Assembly (NCBI RefSeq): GCF_938041965.1
Contig: NZ_CALISE010000020.1
Location: forward strand, 186,001-250,000
Reading direction: 5' to 3'
DNA length: 64,000 nt
DNA from: an uncultured Mogibacterium sp.
GTDB lineage: Bacteria > Bacillota > Clostridia > Peptostreptococcales > Anaerovoracaceae
Shown: in pieces, positions 33,030-42,244 of the stretch
How the letters are laid out: each line of letters starts with the position of its first letter
Position numbering within the stretch: the first letter of the stretch is position 1
Program-made: the position numbers and the translations under genes
The notes under the pieces: generated by a model
What the model was told of the DNA's origin: nothing
The model's database searches: none
What the model saw: the letters and a program-made list of their open reading frames with translations, nothing else

Positions 33030-34973
33030 ATGAAAGGTTATTCTACAGATAAGATTAGAAACGTCATACTTTTAGGACATGGCGGCTGCGGTAAAACGAC
33101 TTTTCTTGAAGCGGCTCTACTTGCCACTGGCGCAATCACCAGAATGGGTAAAGTAGAGGATGGCAACACAACATCGGATTACGACAAGATGGAAATTGAG
33201 AAGAAGCATTCTATCAATACCACTCTGGTTCCGGTAGAGTACCAGGGATATAAATATAATTTTCTTGATACCCCAGGATTATTCGACTTCAAGGGAGAAA
33301 TTCGTTCAGCGCTCAGCACAGCTGCATCATCGATTATCATGGTGGATGCATCTGCTGGAGTGCAGGTAGGAACTGAGAAGGCGTGGGAGGAATGCAGTAA
33401 GCATAAGAATCCAAAATTTATAGTCCTCACCAAGATAGATAAAGAAAACGTAGATGTAGATAAGGTTGTAGCACAGCTTCGTGAGAAGTTCGGAAACTCT
33501 GTTGTTACCGATGATGACAAGGATGCTCTGAACGAGGCAGTGGCTGGCACAGATGAAGCTCTAATGGAGAAGTTCTTTAATGAAGAGCCATTTACAGATG
33601 AAGAGTTTTATAACGGACTTATGAATGGAATTGCAACAGGAGACGTAGTACCTATCATCAAGATGTCATCAAAGACAGGCGAGGGAGTGGATGAAGTTCT
33701 GCGTTCTATCAGCAAATATGTTCCAACACCTAATATGCACCCAGCATATCCAGCAAAGAACATCAAAGGTGAGGACGTTGAGATTACAACGGATCCTGCA
33801 GAGAAGCCAGTTCTATGGGTTTTCAAGACAATTGCTGATCCTTTCCTAGGTAGAATTTCCTACGCAAAGGTTATAACAGGAACTGTCAAGGTAGGTCAGG
33901 AACTGTACAACTCTCGTACACAGAAGATGGAGAAGCTCGGTTCTATGTTCTTCGTAAGAGGTAAACAGCAGGTTCCAGCAACTGAGGTTGTGGCTGGAGA
34001 TATCTTTGCACTTGCCAAGCTAGCAGGAACAAAGACTGGCGATACACTGTCTCTCAAGAGCGAAGGAATACAGTTCGAGCCAATCGACTTCCCTAAGCCT
34101 AACTACTTTATCGCAGTTCAGGCTAAGGATAAGAACGACGAAGAGAAGATGGCGCAGGCTCTATTCAAGCTTATGGAAGAAGATCCTTCATTTGCATTAG
34201 TTAGAAATGTTGAGACACATCAGTCACTTCTCGGTGGACAGGGAGACCTCCAGATAGGAATAATCAAGGAGAAGCTCAAAAAGAACTACGGAATCGACGT
34301 AGTGACTGTTCCTCAGAAGATTGCTTACAGAGAGACAATCAAGGGCACTTCAGACGTTCAGGGTAAGCACAAGAAGCAGTCTGGTGGTGCTGGACAGTAT
34401 GGAGACGTGCACATCAGATTCTCGCCAGCTAAGGAAAACTTTGAGTTCTCAGAAGAACTATTTGGCGGAGCAATCCCTAAGAGCTACGTTCCTGCAGTTG
34501 AGAAGGGGCTCCTCGAGTCGATGGAGAAGGGCCCTCTCGCTGGCTGCAAGGTAGTTAATATCAAGGCAGTTCTATATGATGGTTCATATCACGATGTAGA
34601 CTCTAACGAGATGGCGTTCAAGATTGCTGCATCACTAGCTTTCAAGAAAGGTATCGTAGAGGCTAAGCCTTGCCTACTCGAACCAATCATGAAGCTCGAT
34701 ATCGTAGTTCCTGAGAAGTATACAGGCGACGTAATGGGCGATATGAACAAGAGAAGAGGACGTATCCTCGGTATGGATCCAGCGGATTATGGCACAACTT
34801 GCCTGCATGCTGAAGCGCCAGAAGCTGAGCTCTTCGATTATGCAATCGTGCTAAGAGCTATGACTCAGGCTAGAGGTAGCTTTGAGATGGAGTTCTCCAA
34901 GTATGAGGAAGTGCCTGCTAATCTAGCGCAGAAGATCATTGAGGCGCACAAGCAGGAGACAGAAGGTAAATAA
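33030..34973 (+). CDS. elongation factor G-like GTPase (paralogue)
   Basis: 647 residues with all EF-G domains but short of the roughly 690 residues of canonical FusA. G1 GHGGCGKTT (16-24), G3 DTPG, and G4 TKID in place of NKMD. Domain II, domain III, domain IV (KQSGGAGQYGDVHIRFSP) and domain V follow. This is the EF-G-like group that coexists with true EF-G in Clostridia. Its role (ribosome recycling, stress or alternative translocation) is not settled. RBS GGGAGG is near ATG. It is monocistronic. Confidence 0.88.
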   Translation: MKGYSTDKIRNVILLGHGGCGKTTFLEAALLATGAITRMGKVEDGNTTSDYDKMEIEKKHSINTTLVPVEYQGYKYNFLDTPGLFDFKGEIRSALSTAASSIIMVDASAGVQVGTEKAWEECSKHKNPKFIVLTKIDKENVDVDKVVAQLREKFGNSVVTDDDKDALNEAVAGTDEALMEKFFNEEPFTDEEFYNGLMNGIATGDVVPIIKMSSKTGEGVDEVLRSISKYVPTPNMHPAYPAKNIKGEDVEITTDPAEKPVLWVFKTIADPFLGRISYAKVITGTVKVGQELYNSRTQKMEKLGSMFFVRGKQQVPATEVVAGDIFALAKLAGTKTGDTLSLKSEGIQFEPIDFPKPNYFIAVQAKDKNDEEKMAQALFKLMEEDPSFALVRNVETHQSLLGGQGDLQIGIIKEKLKKNYGIDVVTVPQKIAYRETIKGTSDVQGKHKKQSGGAGQYGDVHIRFSPAKENFEFSEELFGGAIPKSYVPAVEKGLLESMEKGPLAGCKVVNIKAVLYDGSYHDVDSNEMAFKIAASLAFKKGIVEAKPCLLEPIMKLDIVVPEKYTGDVMGDMNKRRGRILGMDPADYGTTCLHAEAPEAELFDYAIVLRAMTQARGSFEMEFSKYEEVPANLAQKIIEAHKQETEGK

Positions 34974-34995
34974 ACGCTTAAAGCGATATATAGGT

Positions 34996-35021
34996 AAAGA
35001 CCAGCCGTGAGGCTGGTCTTT
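34996..35021 (+). terminator. hairpin terminator of the EF-G-like gene
   Basis: Perfect 11-bp stem AAAGACCAGCC / GGCTGGTCTTT with GTGA loop; the T-run is mostly within the stem. Confidence 0.7.
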
Positions 35022-35111
35022 GTCATTCTAATTAGGCCATTACATTAACTTTTACTGCAAGATAGCAATTTTTCTGATAATATAAGCGTATTGAATTAGA
35101 GAGGGGAACTC

Positions 35112-36344
35112 ATGAAATTTAGAGACAAATTAGACAGGAAATACCTCAAGATTGTGGCTTATGTAGTTCTGGCAGTGGGACTGTCTTATGCTTTGATTTT
35201 ATTTATGGGACAGTATCAGAGTATCGGTAAGAGCCTGATGAACGGGATAAACTGGGTTGCAGCGATTCTTAAGCCGGCGGTAATCGGTGCGATTTTGGCG
35301 TATATCTTAAATCCACTCGTTGGACTAACTGAGAGGATGATAACTCGCAAGGCAAAATCGCTAAGTCAAGATCCCGTTCAGAAGAGGCGTAGACACACAG
35401 TAGCAGTTTTGATAACGCTTCTGCTTCTCGTAGCGATTGTGCTGGCCTCACTCACAGCGGTCATATATGCAGTGACAAAGCAGGTGCAGACTATAAATGC
35501 TGATAGTATCAATGCGCTCGTGAATAGCATTGTGAATCAGGCGAAATCATTTGAACACAGCTTTAAAGAGTGGCTTTCAAAGTACAACTTCAGCAAGAAC
35601 TACGACCTTAACTTCGAAAAGAATCTAATTAACTGGATTTCACATAAGCTAAATAGCGCAAGCGGCCTACCGACGCTGCTTTCGAATATAACAGCTGGTG
35701 TGAGCACGCTGCTGTTCTCAGTTATGTTCGCGGTATACTTCTTATTTGACGTAGAGAACCTAAGAAAGTACTGGGGAAGAATACTCAGGACCATTTGGTC
35801 GCAGGGTGCAAATGACAAGCTGACATATGTTTACAGCGATGTGAATAAGGTGTTCAGCGGATATTTCCGCGGGGCTGCGATGGATGGTTTTACGGTAGCA
35901 CTTCTCATCAGTATTGGACTGACTGTAGCGGGTATGCCTTACGGCGTGATGATCGGTGTAATGGCAGGTATTGCTAATCTGATTCCTTACATGGGACCGA
36001 TAGTAGGATACGGACTTACTATCGTGTCAGGCGTGATTTCTGGCGAGATTAAGACGCTGATTATATCTATCGTGATCATCTCGGTGGTACAGGTTTTGGA
36101 CGGCGCAGTTATCAACCCTAAGCTCCTGTCGCAGAGTATTGAGATTCACCCTATGCTAGTTTTGGTAGCGATTATAGCAGGTGAAAAGGTGGGTGGATTT
36201 GCAGGCATGATTGTTGCCGTACCGTTTGCTGCTCTGCTCAAGATATGGTTTGAACGCCTCGTTGAGAGAAGGGCAAAATCTAGAACATGTGAAAAGGCTG
36301 TCGATGCAGCAGAGATTGTGGATAGAGAAGGCTTGGAAGAGTAA
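35112..36344 (+). CDS. AI-2E family (UPF0118) transporter
   Basis: 410 residues with about eight membrane segments and the family pattern AGIANLIPYMGPIVGYGLTI and VVQVLDGAVINPKLLS, then HPMLVLVAIIAGEKVGGFAG. Members export autoinducer-2 or act as Na+(Li+)/H+ antiporters; which applies here cannot be told. A central soluble segment (about 110-190) is helical. RBS GAGAGGGG lies upstream of ATG. A 234-base gap follows before the ATPase gene. Confidence 0.88.
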   Translation: MKFRDKLDRKYLKIVAYVVLAVGLSYALILFMGQYQSIGKSLMNGINWVAAILKPAVIGAILAYILNPLVGLTERMITRKAKSLSQDPVQKRRRHTVAVLITLLLLVAIVLASLTAVIYAVTKQVQTINADSINALVNSIVNQAKSFEHSFKEWLSKYNFSKNYDLNFEKNLINWISHKLNSASGLPTLLSNITAGVSTLLFSVMFAVYFLFDVENLRKYWGRILRTIWSQGANDKLTYVYSDVNKVFSGYFRGAAMDGFTVALLISIGLTVAGMPYGVMIGVMAGIANLIPYMGPIVGYGLTIVSGVISGEIKTLIISIVIISVVQVLDGAVINPKLLSQSIEIHPMLVLVAIIAGEKVGGFAGMIVAVPFAALLKIWFERLVERRAKSRTCEKAVDAAEIVDREGLEE

Positions 36345-36465
36345 CATGGTTTATGCCATTTATTATGCTGCTTGAGACCACTAACTAGTTTTAAAATATT
36401 TAATTAAATAAATTTCGATAAAATAAGCGAGTGGTCATGCGTTGTAGTGACAACTCACTTTATGT

Positions 36466-36527
36466 TTTTTGGAATAATATCCGCTAAACATACTGAAGAT
36501 ACATATTTTTGGAATTAAATCCAAAAA
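36466..36527 (+). repeat. two related GGA-N6-TCC inverted elements upstream of the ATPase gene
   Basis: TTTTTGGAATAATATCC (36466-36482) and TTTTTGGAATTAAATCC (36506-36522, extended to a full TTTTTGGA/TCCAAAAA inverted repeat ending at 36527) lie 40 bases apart. Their spacing of about four helical turns suggests paired operator sites for the gene that follows. The rest of the 36345-36578 gap shows only a weak stem-loop around 36427-36458. Confidence 0.5.
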
Positions 36528-36578
36528 CTTTACAAAGATGTGTGTGTAGTGTTATTATTTATGAAGGGAGGTGACGTT

Positions 36579-37781
36579 GTGATAATAAGAGAGGAATATC
36601 TAAGCAAACTTAAAGAGCTAAAGGATAAGAATATTATTAAGATTGTAACTGGTATTAGAAGATGTGGAAAATCAACATTGTTGTTTCAGTTTAAAGATTG
36701 GCTTATAGATCAAGGGATTACAGAATCCCAGATAATTTTTGTTAATTTTGAAGATTTGGAATATGAGGATTTAACAGATTATAGGAAGCTTTATGCGTAT
36801 ATTAAAGAACGTTTGCACAAAGGTGTTAAGACATATGTATTCTTAGATGAGATTCAAAATGTAGATGAATTTCCTAAAGTTCTTGACAGTCTTCAATTAC
36901 ATTCAGACGTAGATTTGTATGTGACAGGCTCAAATGCGTATATGCTTTCGAGCGAGATAGCTACAGTCATATCTGGTAGATACATTCAGATTGAAATGTT
37001 GCCTTTATCATTTAAAGAGTATTGCACTGCTAAAGGTGGCGTAGAAAACACAGCTTCAAAGTATCTCGATTACTTATCGTCAAGCTCATTTCCATATGTA
37101 CTAGAATTAGATGCTAACCCCAATATAGTTAGAGATTATTTGGAGAGCATCTACAACACTATTGTAATTAAAGATATAATGAATCGAAAACAGGTATCAG
37201 ACTCGATGATGTTACAAAGTGTCTTAAGATTCATATTTGATAATATTGGTAATCCTCTATCTACTAAGAAAATAGCTGATACAATGACATCCGATGGCAG
37301 AAAAATTGATTCTAAAACAATAGAAAAATATCTTACTGCACTTAAAGAATCATATATAATTTATCAATCAAAAAGGTATGATGTAAAAGGCAAGCAATAT
37401 CTAAAGACTTTAGAAAAATACTATGTGGTTGATATTGGACTTCGATATATGCTCCTCGGCAAGCGAAGTATGGATGCAGGGCATATACTTGAAAACGTAG
37501 TTTATCTTGAATTGCTCAGAAGAAATTATGATGTTTATGTTGGGAAAGTTGATGCATTCGAAGTCGATTTTGTTGCACAGAACCCGGATGGAAATCATTA
37601 TTATCAAGTTGCGTTGACTGTAAGAGATGAAGAGGTATTGACGAGAGAAATAAGACCTCTTCAAATGATTCATGATGATTATCCAAAAGTAATCCTTACT
37701 TTAGATGATGACCCGACAAGAGACATTGAGGGGATTAAAATAATGAATGCGAGAGATTGGTTGTTAGAATCGGACACCTAA
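36579..37781 (+). CDS. AAA+ ATPase of the ATP-binding/DUF4143 family
   Basis: 400 residues. Walker A GIRRCGKST (25-33), Walker B TYVFLDEIQNV, sensor GSNAYMLSSE, then a winged-helix segment (about 225-290) and a PD-(D/E)xK-like C-terminal domain (EVDFVAQ, then YYQVAL). The family is widespread and scattered, with no firm function. GTG at 36579 is the start because GGGAGGT lies 8 bases upstream. The gene is visibly richer in A+T and uses different codons from its neighbours, suggesting acquisition by transfer. Confidence 0.88.
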   Translation: MIIREEYLSKLKELKDKNIIKIVTGIRRCGKSTLLFQFKDWLIDQGITESQIIFVNFEDLEYEDLTDYRKLYAYIKERLHKGVKTYVFLDEIQNVDEFPKVLDSLQLHSDVDLYVTGSNAYMLSSEIATVISGRYIQIEMLPLSFKEYCTAKGGVENTASKYLDYLSSSSFPYVLELDANPNIVRDYLESIYNTIVIKDIMNRKQVSDSMMLQSVLRFIFDNIGNPLSTKKIADTMTSDGRKIDSKTIEKYLTALKESYIIYQSKRYDVKGKQYLKTLEKYYVVDIGLRYMLLGKRSMDAGHILENVVYLELLRRNYDVYVGKVDAFEVDFVAQNPDGNHYYQVALTVRDEEVLTREIRPLQMIHDDYPKVILTLDDDPTRDIEGIKIMNARDWLLESDT

Positions 37782-37868
37782 AGGATGAAAAACATGGCAG
37801 GGATTATGGATAATTATTTTGAAGAAAAAGTAATATACTGATTTAAATGATCTAATAGGAAGTTAATT

Positions 37869-38933
37869 ATGCCTTTTGAAATAGTAAGAAATAATCTTGT
37901 AAATATGGAAGTGGATGCGGTGGTAAATACTGCAAATCCCAATCCTGTGATTGGTTCTGGTATAGATAGTGAGGTGCATGCGAAGGCTGGTACTGAGCTG
38001 CTTGCTGCGAGGAAAAAAATTGGACACATTGATTTTGGAGCTGCAGCCATAACATCAGGATATGAGCTAACTGCCAAGTACGTTATCCATACGGTAGGAC
38101 CAATTTGGAATGGTGGCAGCTATGATGAGGAGCAACTTTTGGCATCGTGTTACAGGAGTTCGCTAGCACTAGCCAAAAAGCACCAGTGCGAATCCGTCGC
38201 ATTTCCTTTGATTGCCACTGGCAACTACAAGTTCCCGAAATCACTCGCTCTGCAAATAGCCGTTCGAGAAATCAGTAGCTTTCTCATAGAAAACGAAATG
38301 CAGATTTATCTAGTCGTGTTTGACAAAGATGCTTTCGAGCTTTCTGAGAAACTTTTCAAATCCGTAAGCAGCTACATAGAAGAAAACTATATTCGAAGTA
38401 CGGTGCTAAAAGAATATGGTAGTGATAGCTTGCATGATTCAAGTCTTAAAACTAGATGGGATAGCGATAGGACCATAAGTGGTGCGCAAAATGAAGAAGA
38501 TAGCAAACTTCTGATAGAAGAATGTCTTGAGCCTAACATCTGTGCCGCACCAACGCCTAAAACAGATGACCTAAGTGAGATGCTAGATAACCTCGATGTG
38601 GGGTTTTCCGAAACTCTGCTTAAGCTCATTGACCGCGCTGGGAAGAAAGACTCTGAGATATATAAGAAAGCCAATGTCGATAGAAAGTTGTTTTCGAAGA
38701 TAAGGAATAACATAAATTATAAGCCATCCAAGTCGACTGCGCTGGCATTTGCATTTGCTCTTGAGCTCGGCATAGAAGAGACAGAAGATTTTATCGGAAG
38801 AGCGGGCTTCGCACTCTCGCATAGTAGCAAGTTTGATGTTATTGTGGAGTTCTTTCTTATAAATGGAAACTACAATATCTACGAACTTAACGAGGTGCTG
38901 TTTGCGTTTGACCAACCGTTAATCGGTGCATAA
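37869..38933 (+). CDS. macrodomain protein with C-terminal helical HTH-like domain
   Basis: 354 residues. Residues 1-165 are a macrodomain: NTANPNPVIGSGIDSEVH (20-37) and the ADP-ribose loop ATGNYKFP (116-123), typical of ADP-ribosyl or O-acetyl-ADP-ribose hydrolases. A variable linker (about 170-235) leads to a helical C-terminal region (TLLKLIDRAGKKDSEIYKKA, then LFSKIRNNINYKPSKSTALA) that looks like a Xre/HTH-like domain seen in Clostridia. It may bind DNA or RNA and couple ADP-ribose signals to it. A VWA gene follows 78 bases downstream. Confidence 0.87.
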   Translation: MPFEIVRNNLVNMEVDAVVNTANPNPVIGSGIDSEVHAKAGTELLAARKKIGHIDFGAAAITSGYELTAKYVIHTVGPIWNGGSYDEEQLLASCYRSSLALAKKHQCESVAFPLIATGNYKFPKSLALQIAVREISSFLIENEMQIYLVVFDKDAFELSEKLFKSVSSYIEENYIRSTVLKEYGSDSLHDSSLKTRWDSDRTISGAQNEEDSKLLIEECLEPNICAAPTPKTDDLSEMLDNLDVGFSETLLKLIDRAGKKDSEIYKKANVDRKLFSKIRNNINYKPSKSTALAFAFALELGIEETEDFIGRAGFALSHSSKFDVIVEFFLINGNYNIYELNEVLFAFDQPLIGA

Positions 38934-38960
38934 ATGTCGCATGTGATGCGACCATTTCTA

Positions 38961-39002
38961 CTCCTGTTTAGTCAATAATAGGGACATAACAACAAACAGG
39001 AG
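38961..39002 (+). promoter_or_regulatory. hairpin covering the VWA gene's Shine-Dalgarno
   Basis: CTCCTGTTT (38961-38969) is perfectly complementary to AAACAGGAG (38994-39002), a 9-bp stem with a 24-base loop. The right arm contains most of the AGGAGG that serves the ATG at 39012. The fold would block translation of the VWA gene unless opened. A separate 7-bp hairpin (GTCGCAT/ATGCGAC, 38936-38952) lies just upstream. Confidence 0.6.
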
Positions 39003-39011
39003 GATTTAAAA

Positions 39012-39656
39012 ATGACTGAAATAGTATTTATTTTAGACCGCAGTGGTTCTATGTCTGGACTTGAGAAGGACACTATCGGAGGCTTTAACTCTATGCTCGA
39101 GAAACAGCGCAAGGAGCCGGGAGAAGCGGTGGTATCCACAGTTCTTTTTGACAATGAAATCGAGGTTGTCCATGATCGCATAGGGATTAAAGAGGTACCA
39201 AAGCTAACAGAAGAAGATTATTTTGTCCGTGGATGCACAGCACTTCTAGATGCTGTTGGTGGAGCGATTCATCACATTGGCAATATTCACAAGTATGCTC
39301 GCCGTGATGATGTCCCAGAGAAGACCCTATTTATCATCACTACTGATGGACTTGAGAATGCCAGCCGCTATTACACTTATGATATAGTTAGAAGCATGAT
39401 AGAGCGTCAGAAAGACCGTTATGGATGGGAATTTATATTCCTTGGTGCTAATATCGACGCAGCAGAAGAAGCGAGAAGATTTGGGATAGATGAATCCATG
39501 GCTGCTAACTACAGGAGTGATGAAGCTGGAACAGCTCTAAACTATGAGGTCATAAGTGATGTAGTGACAAGTGTGAGGATGTGCGAAGAACCTCTATCTG
39601 CAAGTTGGAAGATGAGAATAGATGAGGATTATGAGAGCAGGGATGCGAAGAAATAG
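39012..39656 (+). CDS. stand-alone VWA-domain protein with intact MIDAS
   Basis: 214 residues, essentially one von Willebrand A domain. The MIDAS metal site is complete: DRSGS (D9, S11, S13), T76 in GCTALLDAV and D112 in TTDGLENAS. No signal peptide or membrane segment, so it is cytosolic, like TerY-type VWA proteins, probably acting as a metal-dependent scaffold. AGGAGG lies 9 bases upstream but inside a hairpin. The macrodomain gene precedes it, suggesting a two-component module. Confidence 0.88.
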   Translation: MTEIVFILDRSGSMSGLEKDTIGGFNSMLEKQRKEPGEAVVSTVLFDNEIEVVHDRIGIKEVPKLTEEDYFVRGCTALLDAVGGAIHHIGNIHKYARRDDVPEKTLFIITTDGLENASRYYTYDIVRSMIERQKDRYGWEFIFLGANIDAAEEARRFGIDESMAANYRSDEAGTALNYEVISDVVTSVRMCEEPLSASWKMRIDEDYESRDAKK

Positions 39657-39738
39657 CTGAATCTATTAATAACTGCGATGCTGCGTTATGGAGAAATAAA
39701 ACAGCAAAACAATATTAAATACATGTGGTAAACATTAG

Positions 39739-40197
39739 ATGGTGGATGAAATGCAGAAACAAAATGATTTTGAAACAGCGTGCAAGAATATGACTGAAGA
39801 AATTGGTATTTTCAAAGAAGAAATAGCATCAAAATGCGCAGAACTTCAAGATGCTGAATGGTCATTTGGTAAAGGGACAACAAAGGTTTGTAAGGCTGAT
39901 GAAAATGGCAAGAAGAAGCGCTGTAAGGTCGGAATATGTTATATATCAAAGATTGCACTGACAAATGATGCTGCAATAGAGATATGGCGAATGTTTAAGA
40001 AACATTTTAACGATAGTAACTTAACTAACGTAGAAAGACTCACAGGGAATGAAGAAATGGGAAGATACGTGTTTTCTGCGAAGAATGAATTAGATCAAGT
40101 TGAATGTATAATTAACACACCAGGGGAATGGAATATTCCGCTAATTCAAATCACAGGATACGTGGGTTCAAGGTATAGAAGCTTGGATATTGACTAA
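39739..40197 (+). CDS. unknown protein, 152 aa
   Basis: No membrane segment. The N-terminal 50 residues are helical and charged (ETACKNMTEEIGIFKEEIAS). A basic Cys/Lys patch (KVCKADENGKKKRCKVGICY) follows, then an alpha/beta region ending VECIINTPGEWNIPLIQITG. Compact size and lone Trp/Gly-containing end fit immunity-like or effector-like proteins, but I do not recognise it. Start could be 39739 or the in-frame ATG at 39751, which has GGTGG 4 bases before it. It lies between the VWA and phosphatase genes. Confidence 0.55.
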   Translation: MVDEMQKQNDFETACKNMTEEIGIFKEEIASKCAELQDAEWSFGKGTTKVCKADENGKKKRCKVGICYISKIALTNDAAIEIWRMFKKHFNDSNLTNVERLTGNEEMGRYVFSAKNELDQVECIINTPGEWNIPLIQITGYVGSRYRSLDID

Positions 40198-40212
40198 GGT
40201 GTGGGGGTATAA

Positions 40213-40662
40213 ATGACAAAAATATTATTCGTCTGCCACGGCAACATCTGTCGCTCAACCATGGCGGAATCGGTAATGACGCACCTCGTGAATGAAGCGG
40301 GGCTAAGCGATGAATTTGAAATAGACTCTGCTGCGACTAGCAGGGAGGAAATCGGAAATCCGCCGCACTACGGAACGGTGAAGAAACTCGGAGAAGTGGG
40401 TATACCCGTTGTACCGCATAGGTCAAGGCAGATGACAGAGGCTGACTATGATAAGTTTGACTATTTGATAGCCATGGATGAGAATAATCTGCGCAACATG
40501 AAGAGGTTTGTCGGCGGCGATGAAGAGGATAAGGTCTCGCTGCTACTCGAACATGCTGGCAGAAGTGGTGATATTGCAGATCCTTGGTACACAGGGAATT
40601 TTGATGTGACGTATAATGATATCATGGATGGGTGTAAGGGCTTACTCAGGGAACTTAGATAA
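40213..40662 (+). CDS. low-molecular-weight protein tyrosine phosphatase
   Basis: 149 residues. The P-loop CHGNICRS (C8-x5-R14) opens the protein and the general acid D123 is in DPWYTG, both intact. It removes phosphate from tyrosine or, in related enzymes, phosphoarginine. A YwlE-like role is unlikely since the residue after the P-loop Asn-Ile is not the diagnostic Thr. It begins 15 bases after the unknown 152-residue gene, so they are probably cotranscribed. No tyrosine kinase is in the window. Confidence 0.93.
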   Translation: MTKILFVCHGNICRSTMAESVMTHLVNEAGLSDEFEIDSAATSREEIGNPPHYGTVKKLGEVGIPVVPHRSRQMTEADYDKFDYLIAMDENNLRNMKRFVGGDEEDKVSLLLEHAGRSGDIADPWYTGNFDVTYNDIMDGCKGLLRELR

Positions 40663-40860
40663 TATAGGAAGAAGAGCGTAGTAGCGACGGACCAAGCTTA
40701 AGATGAATCAGCGACTCGCTGAAGTAATGTATGAGCGAGGCAAAGCAGAGATTTGAACTCAAGTGGATAGGTGTAGTAACACAGCTGAAGTGTCTCATTA
40801 GAAATAGTGGCAATCTTGTGAGCTCGTGACAACACGATTTTAAAGGAGTATTTGAATTAG

Positions 40861-42237
40861 ATGGCTAAGAAAGTGAAATCAGTATACATGTGTGCGGAGT
40901 GTGGTAACGAGTTTCCGAGCTGGCAGGGGCAGTGTTCTTACTGCGGTGCGTGGAATTCGATTGTAGAGCAGAAGGTTAAACCGGATGCTGATAGCGATGC
41001 ACGTAGGAGGACGACCAGCAAGGCGACTCCGTCAAAGCTAAAGAGCGTGGGTACTGGAAATTACACGAGGATTACGTCTGGGATTAGTGAGCTCGATAGG
41101 GTTCTCGGCGGCGGAATCGTGCTTGGCTCGATGATTCTGATATCTGGTGAACCTGGGATTGGAAAGTCGACGCTAATAATTCAGTCAGCTAATTCGATTG
41201 CGCTTAATAACGGGATAGTTCTCTATGTTAGCGGCGAGGAGTCAGAGGAACAGGTGAAGCTAAGGGCTGACCGCGTGTGCGAAAATCTGTCTGATAATCT
41301 ACTTATTTTTCCAGAGACCAATATAGAGAGTGCGCTTGCTGCTTGTGAACAGACGAAACCGAAATTCCTTGTGATAGACTCAATTCAGACGATGTATTCG
41401 GAGGAACTGGACAACACTGCTGGCAGCATCACGCAGATTCGTGCGTGCTCGAATCTGCTCATGAAGTATGCTAAGACAAATAATGTGCCGATTTTTATAG
41501 TTGCGCATGTCAATAAGTCAGGTGACCTAGCTGGACCTAAGACTATAGAGCACATGGTAGACTGCGTGCTGAACTTCGTGGGTGAGCAAGATAGGGATCT
41601 TAGGATCCTTCGTTCTGTCAAAAATAGATTTGGTACTACCGAAGAAATCGGGGCATTCAGCATGGGTCAAAGAGGTATGGCCGAGGTGAGAGACCTGTCG
41701 GGAACTCTGCTCGAGAGCTCGGATATCAGGGAAGAGGGCTCGGTCGCTTCGGCGCTCTACGAGGGCAGTCGTCCTGTGTTCTTTGAAATTCAGGCGCTAG
41801 TGACGCCTGCCAATGTCGGTTTCGCGCGCCGAAGCGCAATCGGTATCGACAATAACAGACTCAATATGATTCTGGCTGTGCTGGAGAAGAAAGTCGGAAT
41901 CTCGCTGCTGAATCATGACGTCTATGTCAATGTGGTCGGCGGACTGAAGCCCGACGGGCCAGGTGCAGACCTGGCCGTTGCGCTCGCGATCTATAGCTCG
42001 TTCCGCGAGCGCACCTCGCCTCGCCGCGTCGTGGCGCTCGGCGAGGTCGGGCTTACCGGCAATCTGCGAGCAGTGCGGAATGCTGACCGTATAGTAAGCG
42101 AAGCAGCTAGACTCGGATACGAAACCGTAATCTTGCCGCGAGGCAATGTCAAGGCGTCAAATCCTAATGCTGATATAGAGGTTATAGGCGCAGAGAGCCT
42201 CGCGTCTGCGATCAAGGCGTTTATAGGCAAGAACTAA
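40861..42237 (+). CDS. radA: DNA repair protein RadA/Sms
   Basis: 458 residues. Zinc finger C11-C14-C25-C28 (CAECGNEFPS then QCSYCGAW), RecA-like ATPase with Walker A GEPGIGKST (96-104), the RadA motif KNRFGTTEE, and a C-terminal Lon-like (S16) domain (GPGADLAVALAIYSSFRER). RadA helps process recombination intermediates. The segment 41930-42070 is clearly richer in G+C than the rest of the gene. The 198-base gap before the gene holds no recognisable element. Confidence 0.96.
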   Translation: MAKKVKSVYMCAECGNEFPSWQGQCSYCGAWNSIVEQKVKPDADSDARRRTTSKATPSKLKSVGTGNYTRITSGISELDRVLGGGIVLGSMILISGEPGIGKSTLIIQSANSIALNNGIVLYVSGEESEEQVKLRADRVCENLSDNLLIFPETNIESALAACEQTKPKFLVIDSIQTMYSEELDNTAGSITQIRACSNLLMKYAKTNNVPIFIVAHVNKSGDLAGPKTIEHMVDCVLNFVGEQDRDLRILRSVKNRFGTTEEIGAFSMGQRGMAEVRDLSGTLLESSDIREEGSVASALYEGSRPVFFEIQALVTPANVGFARRSAIGIDNNRLNMILAVLEKKVGISLLNHDVYVNVVGGLKPDGPGADLAVALAIYSSFRERTSPRRVVALGEVGLTGNLRAVRNADRIVSEAARLGYETVILPRGNVKASNPNADIEVIGAESLASAIKAFIGKN

Positions 42238-42244
42238 GATCAAA

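Noticed and set aside
40663..40860. Gap before radA as a tRNA, riboswitch or small gene
   Set aside because: No cloverleaf, conserved riboswitch core, or open frame with a ribosome binding site was seen; only a short CAGCG/CGCTG palindrome.
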